A DNA stretch of 64,000 nucleotides, from NCBI GenBank assembly GCA_963762605.1, contig CAVXLJ010000026.1, positions 1 through 64,000 on the forward strand, in the 5' to 3' direction. Positions within the stretch are counted from its first letter, which is position 1. Each line of letters begins with the position of its first letter. The notes under the pieces were generated by a model that was not told the DNA's origin, did no database searches, and worked only from the letters and a program-made list of their open reading frames with translations. The translations under genes were made by a program, and so were the position numbers. The stretch is from CAVSRC01 sp963762605. GTDB taxonomy: Bacteria; Pseudomonadota; Alphaproteobacteria; Rhizobiales; Kaistiaceae. Below are positions 43,390 through 53,386 of this stretch, piece after piece.

Positions 43390-44595
43390 ATGGCGCGTGA
43401 GGTCTGGATCACTGGCATCGGCCTGACCTCGAGCCTCGGCGAGGGCCTCGATGCTCATTGGCAGGCGATGGTCGAGGCCGAGCATCCGAAGCCGGTCGTC
43501 GACCGCGATTTCGTGCCGCCCTATTCGATCCATCCGATGGTGCCGCTCGATCTCGACAAGCAGATCCCCAAGCGTGCCGACCAGCGCCAGATGGAGACGT
43601 GGCAGCGGCTCGGCGTCTACACCGCCGGCCTGGCGCTCGAGGACGCCGGCATCGCCGGCAACCTCGATATCCTCGGCCACACCCATCTGGTGATTGCCGC
43701 CGACGGCGGCGCCCGCGACGAGGAATTGGACGACAGCATCCTGTCGGGCCTCGACAGCGCCCCCAATGCCGCCGCCCATCTCAACCAGAGCCTGTCCAGC
43801 GGCCTGCGCCCGACCCTGTTCCTGGCCCAGCTTCCCAATCTGCTGGCCGGCAACATCTCGATCGTCCACAAGGTCACCGGCTCCTCGCGCACCTTCATGG
43901 GCGAGGAGATCGCCGGCGTCAGCGCGGCGGAGATCGCCTGGCGCCGCATCCGCGCCGGCCAGGGCGACATTTTTCTGGTCGGCGGCGCCAGTCAGGCCGA
44001 CCGCAAGGACACCGTGCTCAACTGCGCGCTCGGCGGCATATTGTGGGCTGGCGATCCGGTTTCCGTCTGGGCGCGCCAGGAGAGCGGCGGCGGCTCGATC
44101 TTCGGCTCCGCCGGCGGCTTCATCGTGCTGGAAGCGCGCGAACACGCCGAGGCGCGGCGCCGCAAGCCCTATGCCCGGCTCACCGACATCCGCACCGACC
44201 AGACCCGCCGCCGCCCGGGCGACGTCACCGCCGCCGCCACCCGCCAGTTCGACGCCATGCTGCCCGAGGGCGGTCCGCCGGTCGCCGTTCTTTCGGCCGC
44301 CACCGGCGTCGCCATGCAGACGCAAGAGGAGAAGGCGCTGCTCGACCGATTGATCGCCGCCGGCCGGGTCGATACGGTGCGCGCCTTGAGCACGCTGATC
44401 GGCACCGTGGCAGGTGCGACATTCCCGGCAATGGCCGGGCTCGCCGCGCTGGCGCTCAAGCGCGGGCGTTTCTTTCCGCCCGCCGACGAGAGCGGGTTCG
44501 AGCGTCCGGCCGCACACCAGCCGGAGCGCATCGCCATCACCACGATGGGCATCTGGCGCGGCGAGGGCATGGGCCTCATCGAGGCGGTCAACTGA
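43390..44595 (+). CDS. fabF2XL: FabF-like ketosynthase without active-site cysteine
   Basis: Thiolase-fold protein of 401 residues related to beta-ketoacyl-ACP synthase II (start VWITGIGLTSSLGEGLDAHW, IFLVGGASQADRK, GGSIFGSAGGFIVLEAREHA). Where FabF has its TAC-x-SG nucleophile, this protein has VTGSSRTFMGEEIAG with no cysteine, and the two histidine motifs (HGT and GHT) are also lost (IGTVAGATFPAMAG at the second). It therefore cannot condense by itself and resembles a chain-length factor, probably paired with the next gene product. Same position and type as fabF2XL in Rhizobium clusters. Confidence 0.9.
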   Translation: MAREVWITGIGLTSSLGEGLDAHWQAMVEAEHPKPVVDRDFVPPYSIHPMVPLDLDKQIPKRADQRQMETWQRLGVYTAGLALEDAGIAGNLDILGHTHLVIAADGGARDEELDDSILSGLDSAPNAAAHLNQSLSSGLRPTLFLAQLPNLLAGNISIVHKVTGSSRTFMGEEIAGVSAAEIAWRRIRAGQGDIFLVGGASQADRKDTVLNCALGGILWAGDPVSVWARQESGGGSIFGSAGGFIVLEAREHAEARRRKPYARLTDIRTDQTRRRPGDVTAAATRQFDAMLPEGGPPVAVLSAATGVAMQTQEEKALLDRLIAAGRVDTVRALSTLIGTVAGATFPAMAGLAALALKRGRFFPPADESGFERPAAHQPERIAITTMGIWRGEGMGLIEAVN

Positions 44596-44607
44596 GGGAG
44601 GGGTGAA

Positions 44608-45888
<1,281 letters not shown>

Positions 45889-45910
45889 CGCAACGCGCCG
45901 GATCCTTGTG

Positions 45911-46936
45911 ATGCGTTCCCTCCAGGTTCTCGACAGCCGGCAGCTTGCCATCGTCGACATGGACGAGCCGCCGGCGCCCGCGCCCGGCGAGGTGCAGGTC
46001 AAGATCGGCGCGGTGGCGCTCAATCACATCGATGTCTGGGGCTGGCGCGGCATGGCCTTTGCCAAGCGCAAGCTGCCCATCGTGGTCGGCGCCGAGGCAG
46101 CCGGTGAGGTGGTCAGTGTCGGCGCCGGCGTCGATCATCTGAGGCCCGGCCAGATCGTCGCCCTGTTCGGCGCCGAGACCTGCGGCACCTGCCCGGCCTG
46201 CCGCGCGGGGCGCGATAATTTCTGCGTCAACGTCGCCGGCATCCGCGGCTTCCATGTCGACGGGCTCGCCCGCGAGCGGCTCAACATCGCCGCCCGTCTG
46301 GTGGTTCCGGCGCCTGCCGGCGTCGACGTCGTCAAGGCCGCCTGCGCGCCCATCACCTACGGCACCGTCGAGCACATGCTGTTCGACAACGCCCGTCTCG
46401 AAGCCGGCCAGACGATCCTCGTCCAGGCCGGCGGCAGCGGCATCGGCACCGCCGCCATCCAGCTCGCCAAGGCGGTCGGCGCCACCGTCATCACCACGGT
46501 GGGCAGCGACGAAAAGGTGGCGAAGGCGAAGGCGCTCGGTGCCGACCACGTCATCAACTACCGCGAGGAGCGCTTCGAGAGCGTGGTGCGCAAGCTCACC
46601 AGCAAGGAAGGCGTCGACGTCGTCTTCGAGCATGTCGGGCCGGACACCTTCGCCCGGTCCATGTTCTCGATGAAGCGCGGCGGCGTGCTGGTCACCTGCG
46701 GCTCGACCACCGGGGTCTCCGCCGAGATCAACCTCTTCCAGCTCTATCAGCGGCAGCTGCGCCTGATCGGCAGCTTCGGCTGCAACCTGCGTAACCTCGC
46801 CACGGTGCTCGACAAGATGGCGGCCGGCATCGCCAGACCGGTCATCGACACGGTGATCGGTCTCGACGATATCGACGCGGCGCTCGCCCGCCTCGAATCG
46901 CGCAACGTGTTCGGCAAGATCATCGTGACGCTTTGA
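45911..46936 (+). CDS. zinc-type alcohol dehydrogenase-like protein of the VLCFA cluster
   Basis: Medium-chain dehydrogenase of 341 residues. The zinc-domain region contains CGTCPACRAGRDNFC with four Cys, and the coenzyme motif is VQAGGSGIGTAAIQLAKAVGA near residue 180. In rhizobial acpXL clusters a gene of this type (adh2XL) lies in the same place and is thought to act as an enoyl reductase or hydroxyl-introducing step in C28 fatty acid synthesis; its exact reaction is not settled. GTG 45908 is adjacent and could be the start. The stop overlaps the TTG start of lpxXL. Confidence 0.9.
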   Translation: MRSLQVLDSRQLAIVDMDEPPAPAPGEVQVKIGAVALNHIDVWGWRGMAFAKRKLPIVVGAEAAGEVVSVGAGVDHLRPGQIVALFGAETCGTCPACRAGRDNFCVNVAGIRGFHVDGLARERLNIAARLVVPAPAGVDVVKAACAPITYGTVEHMLFDNARLEAGQTILVQAGGSGIGTAAIQLAKAVGATVITTVGSDEKVAKAKALGADHVINYREERFESVVRKLTSKEGVDVVFEHVGPDTFARSMFSMKRGGVLVTCGSTTGVSAEINLFQLYQRQLRLIGSFGCNLRNLATVLDKMAAGIARPVIDTVIGLDDIDAALARLESRNVFGKIIVTL

Positions 46937-47925
46937 CGACGCCTGAAACCGGGACCGACCAGAAGAACCCGCGGCGCAAACGGGCGAAGCGCCGTCGCGG
47001 CGGCACCTGGGCACAGCGCTTCGTCCGCTCCGAAGGCGTCGAGCGCTTCGTTGCCTTCAGCGTCCGACACCTCATCCGCTTCGTGCGCTGGATCGGCCGC
47101 CGCCGGGCGACGGCCGTGGTGTCCGTCCTCACCCGCCTGGTCGGCCCGCTACTGCCCGAGAACAAGACGGCAGCGAACAACCTCGCCATGGCCTTTCCGG
47201 AGAAGAGCGCCGCGGAGCGTGCCGCCATCCTGAAAGGCTGCTGGCAGAATTTCGCTAGCGTCGCGGTCGAGTTCCTGTTCCTGGAGGAGATGACCGCGGA
47301 CTTCGACCCGGCGCGGCCGGATGAGGGGCCGATCACGGTCACCGGCATCGACCAGTTCGTGCAACTGCGCGACGACGGCAAGCCCGCGGTCATCTTCACC
47401 GCTCACCTCGCCAACTGGGAGGTGCTTGGCGTCATCGCCACCAAGTTCGGTTTGCCGACCGTCTTGCCCTATCGCGCTCCGTCCAACGCCCATTTCGCCG
47501 AGGACCTGCTCGCCGAGCGCGAGGCACTGATGGGCACGCTGGTGCCCAACAGCCGCGGTGCCGCCTTCGAGATCGCCACCGCCATGGAGGCCGGCGCCCA
47601 TCTCGGAATGCTGGTCGACCAGAAGCTTTTCGCCGGCCTGCGCTTGCCCTTCTTCGGCCATCCGGCGCCGACCAATCCGCTCGCCGCCCGCTTTGCCCGC
47701 CAGTTCGAGTGCCCGGTGCATGGCGCCCGCGCCATCCGCCTGCCCGGCGGCCGCCTGCACCTGGAGCTGACGCCACCGGTCGAGATGCCGCGCGACGCCG
47801 AGGGCCTGGTCGATATCGCGGCGGCCACGGCGAAGATGACCGGCGTGGTGGAAGGCTGGGTGCGCGAACACCCCGAACAATGGCTGTGGCTGCACGACCG
47901 CTGGGCGCTGCCCAAGTCGCGATAG
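46933..47925 (+). CDS. lpxXL: lipid A very-long-chain acyltransferase LpxXL
   Basis: Inner-membrane acyltransferase of 330 residues of the LpxL/HtrB family that moves the VLCFA from AcpXL to lipid A. The H-x4-E motif is FTAHLANWEVLG near residue 155; LVDQKLFAGLRLPFFG and HPEQWLWLHDRW are the other family blocks. A basic N terminus (RRKRAKRRRGG) precedes a membrane-associated helix. The start is TTG 46933, overlapping the adh stop (TTGA), which signals coupling. It closes the operon. Confidence 0.94.
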   Translation: MTTPETGTDQKNPRRKRAKRRRGGTWAQRFVRSEGVERFVAFSVRHLIRFVRWIGRRRATAVVSVLTRLVGPLLPENKTAANNLAMAFPEKSAAERAAILKGCWQNFASVAVEFLFLEEMTADFDPARPDEGPITVTGIDQFVQLRDDGKPAVIFTAHLANWEVLGVIATKFGLPTVLPYRAPSNAHFAEDLLAEREALMGTLVPNSRGAAFEIATAMEAGAHLGMLVDQKLFAGLRLPFFGHPAPTNPLAARFARQFECPVHGARAIRLPGGRLHLELTPPVEMPRDAEGLVDIAAATAKMTGVVEGWVREHPEQWLWLHDRWALPKSR

Positions 47926-47973
47926 GGATGTTGGGCCTTCCCTTGGTGCGCGTGTCGTGCCACTTTTGTTCTC

Positions 47974-48462
47974 ATGCTGACCGACCTTTCCGCCATCACC
48001 CCGCCCGTGGATGGGCGGCAATCCGCCCACGCCGCCGCCGTCTGCCGCGGTGTCGGCCGCCTGCTGCGCCAGCGCGGTTTCGCAATGGTGACCGAGCTGC
48101 CGCTGTCGACCGGCCGCCGCGCCGACGTCGTCGGCCTCGGCTCGGACGGCGAGTTGTGGATCGTCGAGATCAAGTCGTCGGTTGAGGATTTCCGCGCCGA
48201 CCATAAATGGCCGGATTATCGGCTCGCCTGTGACCGGCTGTTCTTTGCCAGCCATGCCGGCGTGCCGCTCGATCTGTTTCCCGAGGATGCCGGCCTGATC
48301 CTCGCCGATCAGTTCGGTGCCGAAATGATCCGCGAGGCGCCGGAGCATCGCCTCGCCGGCGCAACCCGCAAGGCCATGCTGCTCCGCTTCGCCCAGGCCG
48401 CGGCCATGCGGCTGCACGGGCTGGTAGACCCGGAGTCGGGCGCGGCGGGCGACATCGTCTGA
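47974..48462 (+). CDS. mmcB: MmcB family DNA repair protein
   Basis: A 162-residue protein of the MmcB (PF06319) family, a PD-(D/E)XK nuclease-like protein acting with the ImuABC mutagenesis pathway in Caulobacter. The core is RRADVVGLGSDGELWIVEIKSS with the D...E-x-K residues near 48-66, followed by DFRADHKWPDYRLACDRLFFA. ATG 47974. No GTTC-N7-GTTC SOS box is found in the 48-base gap upstream, so SOS control is not visible. The methyltransferase gene follows after 18 bases. Confidence 0.88.
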   Translation: MLTDLSAITPPVDGRQSAHAAAVCRGVGRLLRQRGFAMVTELPLSTGRRADVVGLGSDGELWIVEIKSSVEDFRADHKWPDYRLACDRLFFASHAGVPLDLFPEDAGLILADQFGAEMIREAPEHRLAGATRKAMLLRFAQAAAMRLHGLVDPESGAAGDIV

Positions 48463-48480
48463 ATCATCTGGAGTGACCGC

Positions 48481-49077
48481 ATGAGCTGGGACCAGCGCTA
48501 CGCCTCTGACGAGTACCACTACGGCGTCGAGCCGAACGCCTTTCTGGTGCGCGAGGCGCATCGCATCGCGCCGGGCGCCCATGTGCTCGCCGTTGCCGAT
48601 GGCGAGGGCCGCAACGGCGTCTTCCTCGCCGGCAAGGGCGCGCTGGTTCATGCGGTCGATGCCTCGCCGGTGGCCATCGAGAAAGCGAAGCGCCTGGCGG
48701 CGGACCGCGGCGTGACGCTCGACCACCAGCAGGTCGACCTGCTGGCCTGGGACTGGCCGGTGGCCGCCTATGATGCGGTGGTGGGAATCTTCGTGCAGTT
48801 CGTCAATCCGGAGGACCGCCCGACCTTCTTCCGCAACATGGAGCGGGCGTTGAAGCCGGGCGGGGTGTTGTTGATCGAAGGTTACGGTCCCGGCCAGATC
48901 GCCTACGGCACCGGCGGGCCGCGCCACGCGCCGCAGCTCTATACGGTGGACCTGCTGCGCGCCGCCTTCGCCGACATGCAGATCGAGGTCCTCAGCGCCT
49001 ATGACGCCGTCATCGAGGAGGGGACGGCCCATTCCGGCATGTCGGCGCTGGTCGATCTGGTCGCCATCAAGCGTTAG
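48481..49077 (+). CDS. class I SAM-dependent methyltransferase (TehB-like)
   Basis: Cytoplasmic methyltransferase of 198 residues. It starts MSWDQRYASDEYHYGVEPNAFL; the SAM-binding motif I is VLAVADGEGRNGVFLA near residue 45, an acidic end of strand 2 is HAVDAS, and motif post-II reads DAVVGIFVQF. ALKPGGVLLIEGYGPGQ is the usual strand 5 region. Such proteins include tellurite and thiopurine methyltransferase relatives; the substrate is unknown. The end overlaps the convergent GMC gene by 4 bases. Confidence 0.88.
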   Translation: MSWDQRYASDEYHYGVEPNAFLVREAHRIAPGAHVLAVADGEGRNGVFLAGKGALVHAVDASPVAIEKAKRLAADRGVTLDHQQVDLLAWDWPVAAYDAVVGIFVQFVNPEDRPTFFRNMERALKPGGVLLIEGYGPGQIAYGTGGPRHAPQLYTVDLLRAAFADMQIEVLSAYDAVIEEGTAHSGMSALVDLVAIKR

Positions 49078-50633
49078 CCCAGCCGCTCGCGCAGATGCGC
49101 GCCGACACGGAGCGCATTGGCAACGATGGTCAGCGTCGGATTCACCGCAGAGGACGAGACGAAGAAGCTGGCGTCGACGGCATAGAGATTGTCCAGCTCA
49201 TGCGCCTTGCAGAACGGATCGAGCACCGAGGTCCTGGGATCGTTGCCGAAGCGCAGCGTGCCGCATTGATGCGCCGTGCCGACGATCGGAATGAGCTCGT
49301 CGACCGCGAAATGATGGCCGGCGAGCACATGATGGTGCGAGACGAAGCCATCGAGACCCTGGGTGAGCTTGTGGACCAGCCGGTTGTGCGCGGTCATGTC
49401 GCCGAAGCTGTAGGTCAGCCGGATCTGTCCGTCTTTGTCGACCGTGATGCGATTGTCGGGATTGGGCAGGTCCTCCGACAGAACCAGGAAGGCGACCATG
49501 CGGCTGGCCACCGCATTGGAGAGGAAATCGGGAAACAGCGACGGCGGCAGCCAGTCGGCGACCTGCCCCTCGATCGTCGAGCCGCTCATATATTCGAGCA
49601 TCTGGATCTGGCCCATGGGCCAGGGAAAGCCGTCCTCGCCGAAATAGAAATCGTTGACGGTGAGCGTCTTGGGGAAGTCTGAGCCGAAGTGGTCGAGCGC
49701 CAGGGCGATGACCGCCGAAGAGGCGTGGAACATGTAGTGGCGCCCGACCATCCCCGATCCGTTGGCGAGCCCGTCCGGGTGCGCGTCACTGGCCGAGCCG
49801 AGCCACAGGGCGGCGGAATTGGCAGCACCTGCCGAGGTGACGATGATGTCGCCGGCGATCCGCTCCTCGCCGGCAACGCCATCGACGACGACGGCGGTGG
49901 CGCGCTTGCCCGTCGCGTCGGTCTCGATGCGGATGGCGCGGCGGCCGGTCATCAACGTGACGTTGTCGTGGGCGAGCGCCTTGGAGAGCACCGCCGTGCG
50001 CGCGTCCACCTTGGCCAGCACCTTGCACGGGAAGCCGCCGCAGGTCCGGCAGCGGATGCACGGCGCGGCAGAAGGATCGGCATCGTTGCGGCGGATGCCG
50101 AGCGGCAGCGGTGAGGGATGCCAGCCGAGCGAACGGAAATGCTCGGCCAGGGCCGCCACGCTCGGATCGTTGGTCAACGCCGGATAGGGGAACGGCGGGT
50201 CGTCCGGCTGATCTTGAGGATCGACGTGGCGTGTGCCGTGCACCTCCCACAGCGCCTCGGCTTCCGCGTACCACGGCGCCATCTCGGCATAGTCGACCGG
50301 CCAGGCCGGCGACAGTCCGCCGTAATAGGTGAGCCCGTCGAAATCGCCCTTCTTCATGCGCATCAGCGCGGCGCCGTAGAAGGTCGTGTTGCCGCCGGCC
50401 CAATAGTGGGTGTGCGGGCTGAAGCGCTTGCCGTTCTTGTCGATCCAGGTGTCGCGCGCCTGGTATTTGGCGTCGACGAACACCGCCTTGGGCGACCAGT
50501 TGTCCTGTTCGATCGGCAGCACGGCGCCGCGCTCGAGGATGAGGATCGACTTGCCGGTATCGGCCAGCGCATGAGCGAGCGTTCCGCCGCCGGCGCCGGA
50601 ACCGATGATGATCACGTCATATGATTGCGCCAC
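49074..50633 (-). CDS. GMC family FAD-dependent oxidoreductase
   Basis: Flavoprotein of 519 residues. The FAD-binding motif is VIIIGSGAGGGTLAHALADTG at the N terminus with ILERG, and GMC signatures continue with AGGNTTFYGAALMRM and IVTSAGAANSAALWLGSASD. The C-terminal catalytic region contains VGTAHQCGTLRFGNDP and LYAVDASFFVSSSAVNPTLT with the conserved His and Asn. It has a Cys cluster (CIRCRTCGGFPC) near residue 190, as in glucose-methanol-choline enzymes of the long-chain-alcohol type. Substrate unknown. An SDR gene lies 12 bases upstream on the same strand, likely one operon. Confidence 0.92.
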   Translation of the reverse strand: MAQSYDVIIIGSGAGGGTLAHALADTGKSILILERGAVLPIEQDNWSPKAVFVDAKYQARDTWIDKNGKRFSPHTHYWAGGNTTFYGAALMRMKKGDFDGLTYYGGLSPAWPVDYAEMAPWYAEAEALWEVHGTRHVDPQDQPDDPPFPYPALTNDPSVAALAEHFRSLGWHPSPLPLGIRRNDADPSAAPCIRCRTCGGFPCKVLAKVDARTAVLSKALAHDNVTLMTGRRAIRIETDATGKRATAVVVDGVAGEERIAGDIIVTSAGAANSAALWLGSASDAHPDGLANGSGMVGRHYMFHASSAVIALALDHFGSDFPKTLTVNDFYFGEDGFPWPMGQIQMLEYMSGSTIEGQVADWLPPSLFPDFLSNAVASRMVAFLVLSEDLPNPDNRITVDKDGQIRLTYSFGDMTAHNRLVHKLTQGLDGFVSHHHVLAGHHFAVDELIPIVGTAHQCGTLRFGNDPRTSVLDPFCKAHELDNLYAVDASFFVSSSAVNPTLTIVANALRVGAHLRERLG

Positions 50634-50645
50634 GGGGCGGCCTCC

Positions 50646-51419
50646 TCATGCAATGCGCGCCCCAATCCAGCGAATGAGACTGTCCGGCGCGATCTTCATG
50701 GCCAGCGCCGCCAGCTTGTTGTGCCAGCCGGGGATGACGATCAGCCGGCCGCGAAGATTGCCGTCGATGGCGGCACGCGCCACCGCCTCGGACGACTGGC
50801 TGAACAGGTCCGACAGGCCGCCGGCCTTGTGCGCGATGTCGTTCGCCTGCCAGAACTCGGTGTCCGTAGTGCCGGGGAGCACGCTGGTGCACACGATGCC
50901 GTGGCGGCGCACCTCGGCGTCGAGCGACATCATGAAGGTGTGCACGAAGGCCTTGGCCGCCGGATAGACGGTGTTGCCCGGCCCGCCCTGCGACAGCGCC
51001 ACGATCGAGGAGATGGTGATGATGCGGCCGGACTTGCGGGCGATCATGCCGGGCAGCACCGCATGGGTCAGTCCCGCCACCGCCATGATGAGCGTCATCA
51101 GGCAGTCGCGCTGACGCTCCCACGGCGCTTCCGAGAACGGTCCCGGGATCGACAGGCCGGCATTGTTGACCAGCAGATCGACCGGCCGCCCGTCAAGCGC
51201 CGCCATGATCGGCTTGTGCGCGTCGGGCAGCGAGAGGTCGGCGACGATAGGCAGGGCCCGCCGGCCGTGGCGCCCGGAAAGCTCGCGCGCCAGCGCCGTC
51301 AGCCGCTCTTCGCGACGGGCGACCAGCGCCACGTCGTAGCCACGCCCGGCGAGCAGGCGGGCGAACGCCGCGCCGATGCCGGACGAAGCGCCGGTGACCA
51401 GAGCGAGCTGCTCAGCCAT
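50646..51419 (-). CDS. SDR family oxidoreductase
   Basis: Short-chain dehydrogenase of 257 residues. TGASSGIG at residues 9-16, NNAG at 85-88, Ser137/138 and Tyr152-Lys156 (YPAAK) give a complete catalytic set. The C-terminal region GRLIVIPGWHNKLAALAMKIAP resembles DltE/YqjQ-type members acting on lipophilic substrates. It is 12 bases upstream of the GMC oxidoreductase, so the pair may oxidise and reduce related alcohols or aldehydes. Confidence 0.9.
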   Translation of the reverse strand: MAEQLALVTGASSGIGAAFARLLAGRGYDVALVARREERLTALARELSGRHGRRALPIVADLSLPDAHKPIMAALDGRPVDLLVNNAGLSIPGPFSEAPWERQRDCLMTLIMAVAGLTHAVLPGMIARKSGRIITISSIVALSQGGPGNTVYPAAKAFVHTFMMSLDAEVRRHGIVCTSVLPGTTDTEFWQANDIAHKAGGLSDLFSQSSEAVARAAIDGNLRGRLIVIPGWHNKLAALAMKIAPDSLIRWIGARIA

Positions 51420-51753
51420 GCGATGCGCGTATCACCGGGGACACCTCCACCACATTCCTCGCCCCTCTCCCGATGCTACACGATCCGCCGGCTGCATCCC
51501 ATGTCGGTACGGCGGCGCTCTGGTCACGGCGCGGCGCAACTGACGCTTCGTGTTTGCCCCCAGGGCCGCGCAACTTGCTCACTCTTTTTGGAATCATTGT
51601 AGCATTTGGCCGTTGGTTGTAGCGTGCCGGTTGTATTTCGTAAGGCGACGTATCCCGCATCTGAATAACGGCTCAGCGAGCCGACGCGCGTCTCGACGTG
51701 AACCGGATCGGTTCGCGGGAGATTGCCGTCGGCCCACCAACGGAGTGACACCC
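51420..51753. other. divergent gap between SDR and exported protein genes
   Basis: A 334-base stretch without a convincing gene. It holds the 5' regions of two divergent genes. TTGTAGC occurs twice 23 bases apart (about 51,597 and 51,619) and a related TTGTATT follows, which might be regulator half-sites. CGGAG precedes ATG 51754. No other structure is seen. Confidence 0.4.
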
Positions 51754-52527
51754 ATGCAAAGGCTGTCGTTTCTTGCTGGCGCGGTTGCGATTGTTCTCTT
51801 GCCGGTGGTTCCGGCCAGCGCTGATTACTTCTGCGGTGACGGCCTGATGCTCGGTCCGCCGCCTTCTGTCTTCCGGCCGGACGGGACGCGGAATTGCGTG
51901 CCGGCGGCGAAGCGTCCGTCGTCCGCCAGGGAATCCCTCGACACCATCCCCGATCTGATCACCAGGATGCTGTCCACGCTGGCGCCAACCGATGACCTGG
52001 GCCCGGCGGCGAGCGACCTGCATGGGGCCGGAACCAGCAGCCGGGATTACAACCGCGCGGCCTTCGCCGCTCTCAGGGGCAGGGCCTCAGACAAGCTCCG
52101 GGTCGCGATGCTGTTCGCGATGGCTGCGGATTACGCCAGGAAAGCTGGCAATGAGCGCGAATACAGGATCAACCGGTATAATCAGCATATTGCGTTGGCG
52201 GCGCTCGCCTATGCCGGGGCGTTCAATCATCAGCGGGCTGGCAATACCCGCGCCGCGCTGGCGGACATGGCCAGCGCTCAGAAATATGTCCGGGAAATGC
52301 CGCCCCCGCCTGACGCCATCGCTTACGCCGCCCCCAAGGAGCCGCCGATCGGAGCACCCGGCGGACCCGGCACGCGAGCGCCCGTCGATCACAGCACGAT
52401 TACAGGCCGTGATTCCGGCGGAGGTCCGGCCGATGAACTGGGCGGGATCGCCATCGACGTGGCCCCGCAGGGCGAGACGACCGACCTCGGCGATCTGGGC
52501 ACCCGCATCTTGCAGATGGATCACTGA
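51754..52527 (+). CDS. exported hypothetical protein
   Basis: A 257-residue protein with a signal peptide (MQRLSFLAGAVAIVLLPVVP, cleavage near ASA, residue 23). The mature part has two early cysteines (YFCGDGLMLG, RNCVPAAKR), a helical middle resembling a TPR-like repeat pair (RVAMLFAMAADYARKAGNER, YNQHIALAALAYAGAFNHQR) and a Pro/Gly-rich C terminus. No named family is recognised. It probably resides in the periplasm. Neighbours do not indicate a function. Confidence 0.7.
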   Translation: MQRLSFLAGAVAIVLLPVVPASADYFCGDGLMLGPPPSVFRPDGTRNCVPAAKRPSSARESLDTIPDLITRMLSTLAPTDDLGPAASDLHGAGTSSRDYNRAAFAALRGRASDKLRVAMLFAMAADYARKAGNEREYRINRYNQHIALAALAYAGAFNHQRAGNTRAALADMASAQKYVREMPPPPDAIAYAAPKEPPIGAPGGPGTRAPVDHSTITGRDSGGGPADELGGIAIDVAPQGETTDLGDLGTRILQMDH

Positions 52528-52617
52528 GGCCGGCACAGCATCCACGCCAGCGTTGGCGATTGCCAAGGCCAGCGAAAGGTCAGCCGCGGTCGGCAGGGCA
52601 TGGCGGCCATGGCGTGT

Positions 52618-52953
52618 CTACAGCGTCTCCGCTTTCAGCTCCGCCTGCCAGAATGCAAGGCGGTCCTCCAGCGCGCGGTCGCGCTCCCAGTCCTTCTGAT
52701 CCTCGCTGAACGTCTCGATGCGCTCGAAAACGAAGCCGTCTTCGCCATGCTCACGCCACGCCGCCTGCAGGCCGCGACGCGGATGGTCGCCCTGGCGCAA
52801 CCCGAACCAGTGGCGGTTCTTGACGGCGCCGAAATCGCGCGTGCTGCCGATCCAGCACTGGCCGGTCGCGGTGCAGCGGACGGCATAGACGCCGGCCGCC
52901 GGCTTTCGTTCCTTGTAGGCCGCCACGGCAGCGCGTCTGTTCTCACGGTTCAT
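52618..52953 (-). CDS. GIY-YIG nuclease superfamily protein
   Basis: A 111-residue protein. The domain starts KPAAGVYAVRCTATGQCWIGST, where G-V-Y and W-I-G replace the G-I-Y and Y-I-G strands, followed by the Arg-containing helix NRHWFGLRQG. AAWREHGEDGFVFERIETF is the later conserved region. It resembles the single-domain GIY-YIG proteins common in Alphaproteobacteria and not UvrC. AAGGAG is 8 bases before ATG 52953. An 18-base inverted repeat lies 23-66 bases upstream and may be an operator. Confidence 0.85.
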   Translation of the reverse strand: MNRENRRAAVAAYKERKPAAGVYAVRCTATGQCWIGSTRDFGAVKNRHWFGLRQGDHPRRGLQAAWREHGEDGFVFERIETFSEDQKDWERDRALEDRLAFWQAELKAETL

Positions 52954-52975
52954 GGCAAGGGCTCCTTTGGAGTCA

Positions 52976-53019
52976 TTTTATCCGGGTGATATTGACGGCG
53001 CAATATCGCCCGGGTAAAA
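52976..53019. promoter_or_regulatory. long inverted repeat in a divergent promoter region
   Basis: Arms TTTATCCGGGTGATATTG (52,977-52,994) and CAATATCGCCCGGGTAAA (53,001-53,018) match in 16 of 18 positions around the spacer ACGGCG; both mismatches would be G-U pairs in RNA. It lies between the start of the GIY-YIG gene and a DUF2239-like remnant, so a repressor operator for both directions is the likely role. Confidence 0.55.
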
Positions 53020-53062
53020 ATGATGCCGGCGCAAACGCCCCGGAAGAGCCCAAAACCCCGTG

Positions 53063-53260
53063 ATGAGCGACCTGTCGTCCAGGCGCTCGGCTGCCTTTGC
53101 CCGCACGGGCCTGATCGGGCGCGGGCCGCTGGCCGATATCGCCGCAGCGGTGACGGCGATGCCCACCGGGCAGGATGACGCGGTTCTCGCCTTCGCCGCG
53201 GGCGGCCGCCGCAGGGTCGGCAAAATTCCAAATCGACCTGAATGCTTAATCGCTCGTTAG
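53063..53260 (+). pseudogene. probable truncated DUF2239 gene
   Basis: A 65-codon frame encoding SAAFARTGLIGRGPLADIAAA and then DDAVLAFAAGGRRRVGK. DUF2239 proteins start with a similar segment (A-F-A-G...GPLAEVALAVK...VLIFDDATGR) but are about 190-200 residues long. After VGK the resemblance ends and a stop comes at 53,258. No Shine-Dalgarno is seen before ATG 53063 or GTG 53060. It is most likely the remaining 5' part of a deleted gene. The match is from pattern memory and needs a search. Confidence 0.4.
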
Positions 53261-53386
53261 GCGCGATCACAGGGGCGGCGGTCTGTTTACAAACGTTTAT
53301 CGCGATCCGGCTAGGTTTCCAGAGGAACAAGAAGATCGACGGCGACGGCCTGTCGACGGCGTCACGAGTGGTTCGAGCGAGCGGAA

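Noticed and set aside
47926..47973. SOS (LexA) box before mmcB
   Set aside because: Only a single GTTC is present near 47,968; no GTTC-N7-GTTC pair is found.
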